64,000 nucleotides of DNA, taken from Streptomyces sp. LHD-70 (GTDB lineage: Bacteria > Actinomycetota > Actinomycetes > Streptomycetales > Streptomycetaceae). The DNA lies in contig NZ_JAVIFW010000010.1 in assembly GCF_031157275.1 (NCBI RefSeq), positions 248,001 to 312,000 on the forward strand, read 5' to 3'. The notes beneath the pieces are model-generated. The model was not told the DNA's origin. It made no database searches and saw only the letters and a list, made by a program, of their open reading frames with translations. The translations under genes and the position numbers were made by a program. Shown here piece after piece: positions 53,818 to 62,703 of this stretch; positions within the stretch are counted from its first letter, which is position 1; each line of letters opens with the position of its first letter.

Positions 53818-55661
53818 GACTCCTCGCTCTCAGGGCGAGCGTGAGGGATCAGCGGCCGGGTGCTCTCATGCTCGGTGACGAGCAGCCCGGTCGTGGAAGC
53901 CGGAAGCACCTGGGGGGTCGTGAGGATGATCTGGGCGTCGTCACCCGCGGTTGCTGCGCAGACCTTCAATGCGGCGTTGGCGAGGCGATCGCCTTCGGGG
54001 CCGCCGCCGAGGCCGTCGAAGGGGGCGTCGAGCCACTGGGTGGCAGGCAGGCGGACGAGTGGCATGGTACGGGCGGCTTCGAGGCACATGAGGTGGTAGG
54101 CCGTGTGGGCCAGACTCACCAGGCCCGCGGAACGGGCGAGTTGCTTCATCGACCGGTTATTGATCTTGGGGGCGAAGGTCTTCGGTTCGATCACAGCAGT
54201 GCGGATTTTGTCGGGCGCCATCGGAATCAACAGGTCGGCGAAGATCTGCGACAGCCACTTCGCAGTCTGCCGACGGTGTTCCTGGGAATCTCCCTCCGCG
54301 GCCGCCCACTCCTTTGCCGCCTCGTCCGCCCGCTTCGACAAGGAGCCGGCGAGCTTTTCGAGTTCGCCGATCCGGACCAGCTCCTTGCGCCGGTCTTTCA
54401 CTTCGGCCAACCGGGCGCGCGCCTCGGTCTCGGCGGCGGCCGCCTGGGCCAGAGCCTTCTCACGCGGAGTGATCTCCTTCGCGCGGTACGCCTCGGCCCG
54501 GCCAGCCAGCCGCTCGGACTCACCCTCTGCCTTTCTCCGCGCCTCGATGCCCTTCTGCGCTGCCTCCTGCAGGTCACGCAGGTCCTTCTCCGCGGCCACC
54601 GAGGCGGCCTTGGCCTTCCTCAGTTGCTCGTCTCGCGCAGCCTGGCGGGTGGGAAGGCCGGGATCCGGCTGTCGGCAGAGCGGGCACAGCGGGCCCGCCC
54701 CGGACAAGTCGCGCAGCAGTTGCTCGCAGTCTGGGCAGTGTGTCCGGCCCCGGGCTGCCACCTCGGCCTCGGCCTGAGCGCGGTTGGCCAGCGCGCGTCG
54801 CTCGTAGACCGGCGCGAGCGCCCGCTGGGCCCGGTCCGCCGCGCCGCCGGCGTCGGCTACCGTCTTCCTCCCGGCGGCAGCCTCCTTCTCGCGGAGCGTC
54901 AGCACCCCGCGGTGGTGGCTGATCGCGTCGGCGAGGTACAGGCGCTCATCCGCCCAGTGGTCGGCGGTCTTGGCGTACGTCTCCTGCTGCATGTCGAGGT
55001 CGAACGGGGTGGGAAGCTCGTATTCGAGGCGCTGCTCGATCGCCTTACGCAGCGCGGTCTTGGTCCGTGTCTCCTTGCTTGCGGCAGCCTTCGTCTCGGC
55101 CTTGAGTCGGGCGGCTTCCTCATCGAGCACACCGAAGCAGACCTCCAATGTGACCTGTAGGTCCTGGTTTTTCACCGAGCCGAACAGCTCGCGGCCCGCC
55201 TGGTGCTGCTGCAGGTACAGCAGCACCAGCACGCTTTCGATGGTCACGTTGCCGCGCGGAGTTTCCACCGGCGGGATACCCATCAGCTCCAGGGAGAACG
55301 AGCCCGCAGGCTCCTCGCCGGCCTCTGGCCGCACGGCCCGGGTCTCGAACTCCCCGGTGTCCTCGTTGAGGAAGATCACTTCCCGGGAGGTGAGGTCGAG
55401 GGTCGCCGTCCACACCCCGGTGTCGGTCCGCACGACGGTCCGGACGGCCTCGCACTGCTCCACGATGACCGGCGACAGCTCCACCGTTGTGGCACCCAAC
55501 GCCGCGAACGCCGCTTCCGACGCCGTGCTGCCCCCGGACCCGATGCCGGCCCGCAGCTGCCTCAGGGACGCATCCAGATCAATGCCGCCCCAGACCCCGT
55601 CGATCTGGAACTCTTCCTTTAGGAACACGAACGTGCCGGGCATGCCATCCCCATCATTCAC
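53814..55661 (-). CDS. Rad50/SMC-like ATPase with Cys hook and degenerate Walker A
   Basis: A 615-residue protein. The N-terminal half-ATPase has GIGSGGSTASEAAFAALGAT (39-58) where GxxGxGKST is expected, so the Walker A Lys appears to be Gly. After it come segments seen in Rad50-like ATPases (FSLELMGIP, ESVLVLLYLQQHQAGRELF, LEVCFGVLDEEAA). Residues about 180-300 and 335-460 form a long Ala/Glu/Arg-rich coiled coil, interrupted by a zinc-hook-like CPDC (309-312) and CPLC (326-329). The C-terminal half has a signature-like LARSAGLVSLAHTAYHL and a Walker B/D-loop-like WLDAPFDGLG (Asp545), then QIILTTPQ. The start ATG at 55661 overlaps no gene. It may be a defence-type or DNA-repair ATPase; exact family not identified. 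Confidence 0.68.
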   Translation of the reverse strand: MNDGDGMPGTFVFLKEEFQIDGVWGGIDLDASLRQLRAGIGSGGSTASEAAFAALGATTVELSPVIVEQCEAVRTVVRTDTGVWTATLDLTSREVIFLNEDTGEFETRAVRPEAGEEPAGSFSLELMGIPPVETPRGNVTIESVLVLLYLQQHQAGRELFGSVKNQDLQVTLEVCFGVLDEEAARLKAETKAAASKETRTKTALRKAIEQRLEYELPTPFDLDMQQETYAKTADHWADERLYLADAISHHRGVLTLREKEAAAGRKTVADAGGAADRAQRALAPVYERRALANRAQAEAEVAARGRTHCPDCEQLLRDLSGAGPLCPLCRQPDPGLPTRQAARDEQLRKAKAASVAAEKDLRDLQEAAQKGIEARRKAEGESERLAGRAEAYRAKEITPREKALAQAAAAETEARARLAEVKDRRKELVRIGELEKLAGSLSKRADEAAKEWAAAEGDSQEHRRQTAKWLSQIFADLLIPMAPDKIRTAVIEPKTFAPKINNRSMKQLARSAGLVSLAHTAYHLMCLEAARTMPLVRLPATQWLDAPFDGLGGGPEGDRLANAALKVCAATAGDDAQIILTTPQVLPASTTGLLVTEHESTRPLIPHARPESEES

Positions 55662-56386
55662 GCGAGCCGTCCCCTGCTGGGGCCGTCGAACCGCCTCAAC
55701 GCAACCGTGGGTTCGGGGATGCTGGGTGACCTGGGCCTTCCATCCATCGAGCGACGACCTTGCGATCCGGGCTGACGTCGTGATTGACGGCTTCTTCAGG
55801 GCAGTGGCCTGGGACTGTTCGAGGCCAGCTGGGCTCCAGCGGGCGCCCCTCCCGGGAGCGCACGTCCTCTTCCGTACTGGACTTCATACAGAATGCACCC
55901 AGGTAGCGGCGATGGACGGACTCTGACACGAACGCCAGTGCATCTCCGCTGGCCAGGAGATGCTCGAGCGGCACATGTCTCGAACGACTTCACGGCTTGA
56001 CGAACTGCTGGGTCTCATGAGGGGAGGCTCGACATTGATCCGGCGGCGCATGATCTCATCGACGGTCGCCTCCGCGGCGTTCTGCGGAGCGGCGAAACCG
56101 CCCAGCTCGAGCACGGGCAGCGGGTTCCGATGGCGAAGTGCTGCAGCGCATGGTGTTCAGGAGCCTGCGGATGGGCCCGTCTGCCCGACCGTGATGAACG
56201 CTGGATCAGGAGGGCAAGACTCGGCGCGAATGGCCCATTGCAGCAGCACTTGTGCGTCCCGTGAGGGGCTTCCACCTGGTCGGACAGCTACAGCAAGGAT
56301 CCGCCCACCGGACCATGTGAACTGACTGAGGTCCAGAGGGAGTTCGCGTGCTGCTGCCTGACTGGTTGGTCAAGTGGAGGCGGCGA
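55662..56386. other. 725-base segment with only gene relics
   Basis: No intact gene is supported. On the minus strand a frame near 56114-55975 (AEATVDEIMRRRINVEPPLM, then REVVRDM) seems to continue in another frame as PLEHLLASGDALAFVSESVH and on to 55696, which suggests a small gene broken by a frameshift near 55973. Codon use is weaker than in neighbouring genes. It may also carry the promoter of the ATPase/GNAT pair, but none could be assigned. Confidence 0.4.
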
Positions 56387-57325
56387 TCACGAACCTCGGT
56401 GAACGTTGCGGGCGGCGGCGTCCGCAACGACCGCGTCTTGCCACGCCATCCCGGACCCCTTGAACAACACCGGCTGTGTGGCGTCGAGTTCGAGGTCGCC
56501 GCGCACCACCTCGGCCATGGGCAGCAGCCGCGAGGCCGACAGGACGCCCTCCGCCACTGGCAGGACGATGTCCCCGCATTCCCGCAGCGCCGTAGTGGGG
56601 TCTTCCACGACGACCTGGGCGCGAGCTGCGAAGGCCGAGTCCACCTCGCGGGCGTCCGGACCGTGTGAGCCCACCGCCAACACAACTCCTACGTCTGGGA
56701 GTTGAGTCGAGTCGAAGAGCGGTTCGGCGGCGGGCGTCGCGCACACGATGAGGTCGGCGTGGCGCAGGAATGCCTCGCTGTTCTCCGCCGCGACCACCTG
56801 GTCGTCCCCGACCAGAGCCTGGTCCACTCGTGCCGGGTCGCGTACGATGTACGTCACCTCTGCGAGGTCGACGCCGACGTCCCGCAGTGTCCGCACGTGC
56901 CCCGTGCCCTGGGGGCCAGCGCCGAAGACGACGCTGTTCCAGCGGTGTCCCGGCCGGGTCAGGAACGGCAGTACTGCGGCGACCGTCACCGCGGGTGTTC
57001 GCAGCGTTGTGAGCGCGGCACCGTCGACGACTGCGACGGGAGTGAGTGACGGGGGCCGGAAGACCAAGTGGACGCCCTGGATACGGGGCAGACCGCGTTC
57101 GGTGTTGCCGGGCACGGCGGAGATCGCCTTCACTCCCACGCCGAACTCTGATGCGGCCGGCATGGACAGCAACTGCCCCTTGCCACGCGGTAGTTCAAGG
57201 ATGGAGCGCGGTGGATCCGCCGCCGGGTCGAGCCCTCCGGCCAGCGCCGCCCGGATCGCGGCCACCGCCTCCCGCGGCGGCAGCAGCTTCGGCAGCTCCT
57301 CGGCGCCGATGTAGTCGATGGCCAT
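56387..57325 (-). CDS. ornithine cyclodeaminase/mu-crystallin family protein
   Basis: A 312-residue NAD-dependent enzyme of the OCD/mu-crystallin group. It shows DPPRSILELPRGKGQLLSMPA, GVGVKAISAVPGNTERGLPRIQG (substrate Lys and Arg region), DGAALTTLRTPAVTVAAV and the dinucleotide-binding SVVFGAGPQGTGHVRTL. The typical GxGxxG is here GAGPQG. Members form cyclic imino acids from ornithine or lysine, reduce ketimines, or make building blocks for siderophores. The specific substrate is unknown. It is divergent from a broken MHS transporter gene (222-base gap), probably its former uptake partner. Confidence 0.85.
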   Translation of the reverse strand: MAIDYIGAEELPKLLPPREAVAAIRAALAGGLDPAADPPRSILELPRGKGQLLSMPAASEFGVGVKAISAVPGNTERGLPRIQGVHLVFRPPSLTPVAVVDGAALTTLRTPAVTVAAVLPFLTRPGHRWNSVVFGAGPQGTGHVRTLRDVGVDLAEVTYIVRDPARVDQALVGDDQVVAAENSEAFLRHADLIVCATPAAEPLFDSTQLPDVGVVLAVGSHGPDAREVDSAFAARAQVVVEDPTTALRECGDIVLPVAEGVLSASRLLPMAEVVRGDLELDATQPVLFKGSGMAWQDAVVADAAARNVHRGS

Positions 57326-57547
57326 GACCTGTGCCAACGTGCGCTCCCTGTTCGCGTGCCGAGCCCCGCAGTTGGGGCCCACGGAGCCGCCAGCATCGTC
57401 GATATCGACGCAGGACGCATCCCACATCTGTCGCGACAGCACCCGGGAATCTTCGACTCGTGTCGTACAGCCCCGGCGTCCGTGTCCCCAACACTCTGAC
57501 GACAACACCCCCCGGTTCCCATCGCTCGTCCTCCGCGAGCAGCCCAC

Positions 57548-58899
57548 GTGACCAGCACGCAGCCCGACGGCGCCACCGTGCCCGAACTCGACAGAGCCAC
57601 CAAGATCCGGGTTCTGCTCGGCAGTATGAGCGGAAGCTCGATCGAGTGGTTCGACTTCTTCCTCTACGCGACCACCACGCCCCTGGTCTTCGACAAGCTC
57701 TACTTCCCCACGAGCAACGCGACGGTTTCGCTGATGCTCTCGTACGCCGCCCTCGCCCTCACCTTCTTCGTACGCCCCTTGGGCGGTGCCCTGTTCGCGC
57801 ACATCGGCGACCGCGTCGGCCGGAAGAAGACGCTCGTCCTGACCCTGTCCCTGATGGGCGGCGCGACCGTCGCCATCGGTCTCATCCCGACCTACGCAGT
57901 GATCGGGATCTGGGCACCCGTTCTGCTGGTCACCATGCGTCTGGTCCAGGGTGTCGCCATCGGCGGGGAATGGGGTGGAGCGATTCTGCTGGCCTACGAG
58001 TACGCGCCGAAGCATCGCCGCGGGCTGTTCGGCAGCGTCCCCGCGACGGGTGCCACCATCGGTCTGCTGATGGCCACGGCGGCGATGTCCGCGGTCAACC
58101 AATTGCCCGAGGAGCAGTTCCTGTCCTGGGGTGGCGGATCCCCTTCGTCGCCAGCATCGTCCTGGTCCTGATCGGTCTGTGGATCCGCGGCCGCCTCGAC
58201 GAGACGCCGGCCTTCCGTCGCGCGCAGGAACGGAACGAGATCGCGAAGCTCCCGCTCGTGGAGACCGTCCGCGGCCACTGGCGCTCCGTCCTCGTCGCGA
58301 TCGGTGCCAAGGTCGTGGAGACTGCGCCGTTCTACATCTTCGGGACGTTCAGCGTCGGCTACGCCACCGATGTCCTGGACCGGCCCGAGAACTCCGCACT
58401 GATCGCGGTGAGCATCGGCGCCGCAGTCGGAACCGTGATGATCCCCGTCATGGGTTGGCTGTCCGACCGCCTCGGCAGACGCCCGGTCTTCGTGGTGGGA
58501 GCGGTCCTCCTCGGCGCCGTCGGATTCCCCTACTTCCTGCTGCTGCAGGCCGACACAGGAGGTGCGCTCGTCCTGGCCGCCGTCCTTTCCATAGGCCTGG
58601 TGTGGCCTGCGGTCACCGCGACCCTGCCCACCATGGCCTCGGAGATCTTCTCCACCCGGGTCCGCTACACCGGCATCACCCTCGGCTATCAGATCGGCGC
58701 CGCACTCGCTGGTGGCACGGCGCCGCTCCTGGCCACGTTCCTGATGGCGGAGTTCGACGACCACTGGCTGCCCATCGCGCTCTACCTCGCGCTGCTCGCG
58801 GTGGTGTCCATCGCCAGTGTTGCGGCCGCGGGCCGGTTGGCCGACAAGGAGGAGCCGGTGGGCGAACCCAGAGCCAAGGTGCCCGCGGCCGCCGAGTAG
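57548..58899 (+). pseudogene. MHS-type MFS transporter, frameshifted
   Basis: The first 195 codons, to about 58131, encode a metabolite:H+ symporter N-half (SGSSIEWFDFFLYATTTPLVF, RPLGGALFAHIGDRVGRKKTLVLT, GVAIGGEWGGAILLAYEYAP). At the universally conserved LSWGWRIPFV motif the sequence reads LSWGGGS, because one G is missing in the run at 58128-58131. The other frame then continues WRIPFVASIVLVLIGLWIRG through the remaining six helices to the stop at 58899. Restoring one G gives a 450-residue ShiA/ProP-like protein. Either a true loss of function or a base-calling error in the G-run. Confidence 0.88.
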
Positions 58900-58916
58900 C
58901 CGCACGGAAACACGGA

Positions 58917-58949
58917 GGTCGGTCCGGGGTAAAGCTCCCCGGACCGACC
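58917..58949. terminator. bidirectional terminator between the MHS and MatC-like genes
   Basis: GGTCGGTCCGGGG (58917-58929) and CCCCGGACCGACC (58937-58949) form a perfect 13-bp stem with loop TAAAGCT. It stands between two converging genes. Confidence 0.85.
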
Positions 58950-58986
58950 GTGGCCTCAACTCGCTTGTGCCAATGGGCTATTGGCC

Positions 58987-60243
58987 TCAGGACCAGGGCA
59001 GGACGAGTGCCCCCCAGGCCACAACGGGCCCCGCGGCGACGATGCCGCAGGTGTAGCCGAGGACCTGACGGTAGAAGCCGCGCCGCTCCACGCCCCGGGC
59101 GTTGCTCAGCACCAGCGCCCCGTTGGTGGAGAACGGCGAGACGTCGACGATCGTGGTGGACACGGCGAGCGCGGCTATCAGACCGGTCGAGCTGAGGTGG
59201 CTGGACAGCAGCAAGGGAACGGCGATCGGGATGATGGCGGTGAGGATCGCCGTCGAGGAGGCGAAGGCGGAGGTGACGGAGACCGTGAAACAGAGCAGGA
59301 GAGCCACGACGAGCGGGGTCCCGAAACCGGCTGCGTGCTCGGAGATCTTCTCGATGACCCCGGCGTGCTCCAGCATCGCGATATACGTCATCATGCCGCC
59401 GACCAGCAGCAGGGTGTGCCAGCTGATGCCGTCCACCGCCTTCTCCTGGCGCTTCATGTCCAGGAGGGCCAACAGCGCACCGGCGGCCAGGGCGAGGACA
59501 CCGATCTGCATCTGGAATCCGAGCGCACACACCACCAGTGCGGCGAGGGTGGCAAGCGTGGCCCCCTGGTGCCAGGTGGCCCGCTCCGTGCTTGCGTCGC
59601 CGACCATCGCCTTCTGCTCGGTCTGCGCGGACGGGTCTGCCGCCGTCGTACGGCGACGCAGGGCCGCGAAGGTGAGCAGGGACAGCAAGAGGTTGACGGC
59701 GAAGCTGGCGAAGAACAGGGTCGCCGGTGCGACGGACAGGTCGGTGTCCTCGACCATGCCGAGCACCAGCGCGCCCGAGACAGCCATGGGGGAGAAGGCC
59801 CCGGCATGGGCCCCGCTGATCACCATCATCCCGGTCATGAGCGGGTTGATGTGGTAGCGGAAGGCGAAGTTCATCGCGATGGGCACGAGGATCGCCACGG
59901 CGGCGGGGGTGAAGGTGCCCAACGAGGTCAGCACCCCGGCCAAGGCGAAGAGCACCCAGGGGATCAGCGCGGTCCGGCCCCTCACCAGGCGGACTCCGGC
60001 GGTGACCAGCAGATCGACCGTGCCGTTACGGCGGGCCACCGCGAACAGATAGGTGACGCCGACGATGGTGAGGAAGAGCTCCACGGGGAAGCCCTCGAAT
60101 ATCTGGTCCTCGGTCATGTTCAGCGCGGTCGTCCCGACCGCGAACGATGCGACGAAGGCCAGGATGCCGATGTTGATCGGCAGGATGGTGCCGACGACGA
60201 ACATCACCAGAAGCGCGCCGACGGATACCAGCTCAGGAGACAT
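58987..60243 (-). CDS. SLC13/MatC-like dicarboxylate carrier
   Basis: A 418-residue transporter with 11-12 helices. The N-terminus (SVGALLVMFVVGTILPINIGILAFVASFAVGT and GFPVELFLTIVGVTYLFAVARRNGTVD) closely follows the MatC N-terminal domain. TSAFASSTAIL and DVSPFSTNGA are ion-transporter signature turns. MatC proteins carry malonate or related dicarboxylates. It is downstream of the PrpF-like gene on the same strand (152-base gap containing a small GTCCC/GGGAC hairpin), so the carrier probably supplies a tricarboxylate or dicarboxylate to that enzyme. Confidence 0.82.
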   Translation of the reverse strand: MSPELVSVGALLVMFVVGTILPINIGILAFVASFAVGTTALNMTEDQIFEGFPVELFLTIVGVTYLFAVARRNGTVDLLVTAGVRLVRGRTALIPWVLFALAGVLTSLGTFTPAAVAILVPIAMNFAFRYHINPLMTGMMVISGAHAGAFSPMAVSGALVLGMVEDTDLSVAPATLFFASFAVNLLLSLLTFAALRRRTTAADPSAQTEQKAMVGDASTERATWHQGATLATLAALVVCALGFQMQIGVLALAAGALLALLDMKRQEKAVDGISWHTLLLVGGMMTYIAMLEHAGVIEKISEHAAGFGTPLVVALLLCFTVSVTSAFASSTAILTAIIPIAVPLLLSSHLSSTGLIAALAVSTTIVDVSPFSTNGALVLSNARGVERRGFYRQVLGYTCGIVAAGPVVAWGALVLPWS

Positions 60244-60395
60244 AATTGTCCTCTTCAACCTGCGGAGGGGGAGATGGGCAGGGGGCCGGATCGGCCGGAG
60301 GCGTGCCAGAGAGGAAAGCACGACGAACAAGGGGAAGAACAGTCCCGAAGGGACACTGCAGGCGCCGGTGTATGCGGCTCACCGGGGGGCAGGGG

Positions 60396-61538
60396 TCAGG
60401 CGGCTGCCGGGAGAGCCTGGTCGCGTACGAGGATGCGGGCCCGGCACAGGATACGGGCGGCTCGGGCGACGGTGACCCGGTCGGGCCCGGCGCCCGAGGA
60501 TTCGACCGCCAGGACGCCCGCAGGGGTGCCGATGCGCAGGACGCGGCGGCCGGGCGCGGTGGAGGCGTTGGCCACCACGGTGCCCTCGACGATGTTGGCG
60601 GCGGCCAAGGCGACCGCGGAGGTGAGGCCGATGGCCGGGTGGGGGGAGTTCATGGACAGCATGCGTACGGACACGTCGTACTCGTCCGCGGCCACATGCT
60701 CGCCCAGGGTCGTCGTGTAGGCGACGGGAGGGCCGACGAGCCCCGCCTTGGGGACCGCGTCGCCGGGCTCGGCGCCCGCCTCGGCCAGCCCCATGAGGAC
60801 GGCGGCGGTATGGCGCGTCGCGCGCAACCAGGGCACTTCGACGCGCATCTCGTCCAGCGTCTCGGCTCCGGTCCGGCCGGCCCGTAGAGCGTCCACCAGG
60901 ACGACCGGTGCTCCGGCGTCCACCATGCTCACCTTCGGCGGCGCCGTGGAGGCTGGGATGCTTGCGCCGCCCGCCAACTCACCGAGCCGCAGTTCCTGGG
61001 CGGGCAGGCCCGTGGGCAGCAGGTGGCCGGTTGTCGCACCCGCCGGGTCGCGGAAGGTGAGTCCGACCGGAACGCCACCGGCCAGGGTGCCGGGGACCGT
61101 ACGGTCCCCGAATTCCTGGACCCGGCCGCCTGGAGTGGCCACCTCTGCCTCCAGTACGGCGCCCGTGTTGATGTTGCGCATGACCACGGGGGTGCGGTCA
61201 CCCTTGAGCGGCACCAGGCCCTCGGCCACGGCGTAAAGGGCAATGGCCGTCGCGCAGTTGCCGCAGTTGCTGCCCCATTCGACGGTGCCGGTTCCGATGC
61301 CGACCTGGGCGAAGAGGTAGTCGATGGCGACGCCGTCGTGAGCACTTGCTCCGACCACAGCCGCCTTCGATGTGGTGGGGGTGGCGCCTCCGACGCCGTC
61401 CAGCTGAACGGGGTCCGCTGCGCCATAGGCGTCGACAAGTACGCGCTCGATCCGGTCGCGGTCGGCTGGCATGTGCACCTGGGGGAAGAGCCAGCACTTG
61501 CTGGTTCCACCTCGTACCAGGGTTGCGGGAACGTGCAT
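60396..61538 (-). CDS. PrpF-family isomerase (4-oxalomesaconate tautomerase/aconitate isomerase-like)
   Basis: A 380-residue protein of the PrpF/diaminopimelate-epimerase-fold family. The first Cys is in RGGTSKCWLFP, the second catalytic-site region in EWGSNCGNCATAIALYAV, with GVGGATPTTSKAA and MNSPHPAIGLTSAV also conserved. PrpF acts on 2-methylaconitate; relatives are GalD (4-oxalomesaconate tautomerase) and other unsaturated tricarboxylate isomerases. No prpCD genes are here, so the substrate is uncertain. The gene is divergent from a LysR regulator, and the MatC-like carrier follows. Confidence 0.82.
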   Translation of the reverse strand: MHVPATLVRGGTSKCWLFPQVHMPADRDRIERVLVDAYGAADPVQLDGVGGATPTTSKAAVVGASAHDGVAIDYLFAQVGIGTGTVEWGSNCGNCATAIALYAVAEGLVPLKGDRTPVVMRNINTGAVLEAEVATPGGRVQEFGDRTVPGTLAGGVPVGLTFRDPAGATTGHLLPTGLPAQELRLGELAGGASIPASTAPPKVSMVDAGAPVVLVDALRAGRTGAETLDEMRVEVPWLRATRHTAAVLMGLAEAGAEPGDAVPKAGLVGPPVAYTTTLGEHVAADEYDVSVRMLSMNSPHPAIGLTSAVALAAANIVEGTVVANASTAPGRRVLRIGTPAGVLAVESSGAGPDRVTVARAARILCRARILVRDQALPAAA

Positions 61539-61642
61539 GTCAGAGTGTCTTTCTCTCAGCACAACGGGTGCGGGGCCGCTGCGTTGCGCAGACTCTCGCA
61601 GAGCCGTTGGCTTGAGCACAATGTCTCTCTTCTTGAGTGGGC

Positions 61643-61657
61643 TTTAGCTGAACTAAA
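61643..61657. promoter_or_regulatory. LysR-type operator between prpF-like and lysR genes
   Basis: TTTAGCTGAACTAAA is a palindrome with 5-bp arms around CTGAA and contains the T-N11-A pattern of LysR boxes. It ends 8 bases before the LysR ATG (61666). TAAACT (61655-61660), overlapping the right arm, could be the -10 box of a leaderless lysR mRNA and allow autorepression. Confidence 0.6.
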
Positions 61658-61665
61658 CTCGCAGC

Positions 61666-62655
61666 ATGCTCAATGTTCGCCGCCTGCTGCTGCTCGCCGA
61701 GGTCGCCGATCGCGGCTCGCTGACCGCCGCCGCCGAAGTGCTGTCCATGACGACCTCGGCTGCCTCCCAACAGATGTCTCAGCTTGAGCGCGAGGCCGGA
61801 CAGCCGCTGATCGAGCGGCTGCCTCGTGGCGTGCGCACCACCGCCGCGGGCGCTGCGCTGGCCGAGCGGGGCCACGCCATCCGCCGTGAACTCCAGGCTG
61901 CGGAAGCCGACTTGGAGGCCTTCGGGCACCTGGACCGCGGAGTGGTGACGCTCGGCTCCTTCCCGACAGCCAGTGCCTCGCTGCTCCCGCTGGCTCTGAC
62001 CCGCTTTCGCCGGGCACACCCACAGGTGCGCACGGTCGTACGCGCCGGAGTCCTTGCCCAGCTGCGCGAGATGCTGCACACCGGCGAGGTGGAGCTGTCA
62101 CTGCTGTGGGACTACGACTGGAACCGTGTCGACGACGATCAGTTGATCCTCACGCCGCTCCTCGAGGACCCGACGGTGCTGGTCGTGCCCGCCAGTTCCC
62201 CGTTGGTCGCCTCCGGCCGCGTACGACTTTCCGACCTTGCCGACCAGGAATGGATCATCCGCGCTGAGAACCATCCGGTCGCGGACGTGCTGCGCCGCGC
62301 CTGCCGTCGGGCGGGCTTCGAGCCACGTATCGCCTACGCCTCCCACGACTACCAGGAGGCCCAGGCCATGGTTGCCGCCGGCCTCGGCCTGGCCCTCGCT
62401 CCCCGCCTCGCCCTGACCAACCGGCGCAGCGACGTACGCCTGCTTCCGGTGTCTCCTGAGCCCACTGCGCAGTCGGCGCAGGAGCAGACGGTCAGTGAGG
62501 TCGCCCCGATTCGTCGCATTCTGCTGGCCAGGCCGGCCCAGCGCGTCGCCACGCCTGCGGTGCAGGCGATGGCCCGTGTGTTGCACACCGTGGCAAGGGG
62601 CTTCACCGACCCTGGATTGGACCGCTCTCAGCTGGGCGCGGTGCGGGCGCGCTGA
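61666..62655 (+). CDS. LysR-family transcriptional regulator
   Basis: A 329-residue LysR protein: winged HTH MLNVRRLLLLAEVADRGSLTAAAEVLSMTTSAASQQMSQLEREAGQPLIERLPRG and a two-lobed effector domain (VVTLGSFPTASASLLPLALTRFRRAHPQV; MVAAGLGLALAPRLAL). Divergent from the PrpF-like/MatC-like genes, which it probably controls through the palindrome at 61643-61657. Ends 48 bases from the converging MBL gene. Confidence 0.88.
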   Translation: MLNVRRLLLLAEVADRGSLTAAAEVLSMTTSAASQQMSQLEREAGQPLIERLPRGVRTTAAGAALAERGHAIRRELQAAEADLEAFGHLDRGVVTLGSFPTASASLLPLALTRFRRAHPQVRTVVRAGVLAQLREMLHTGEVELSLLWDYDWNRVDDDQLILTPLLEDPTVLVVPASSPLVASGRVRLSDLADQEWIIRAENHPVADVLRRACRRAGFEPRIAYASHDYQEAQAMVAAGLGLALAPRLALTNRRSDVRLLPVSPEPTAQSAQEQTVSEVAPIRRILLARPAQRVATPAVQAMARVLHTVARGFTDPGLDRSQLGAVRAR

Positions 62656-62703
62656 CGCATCATGAGCGCCACTTGACCATCAGGGAACGCGCAACTCCGT
62701 TTC

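Noticed and set aside
58131..59195. 354-codon plus-strand frame after the MHS frameshift
   Set aside because: Arg/Pro-rich shadow; the true continuation of the transporter is in a different frame that ends at 58899.
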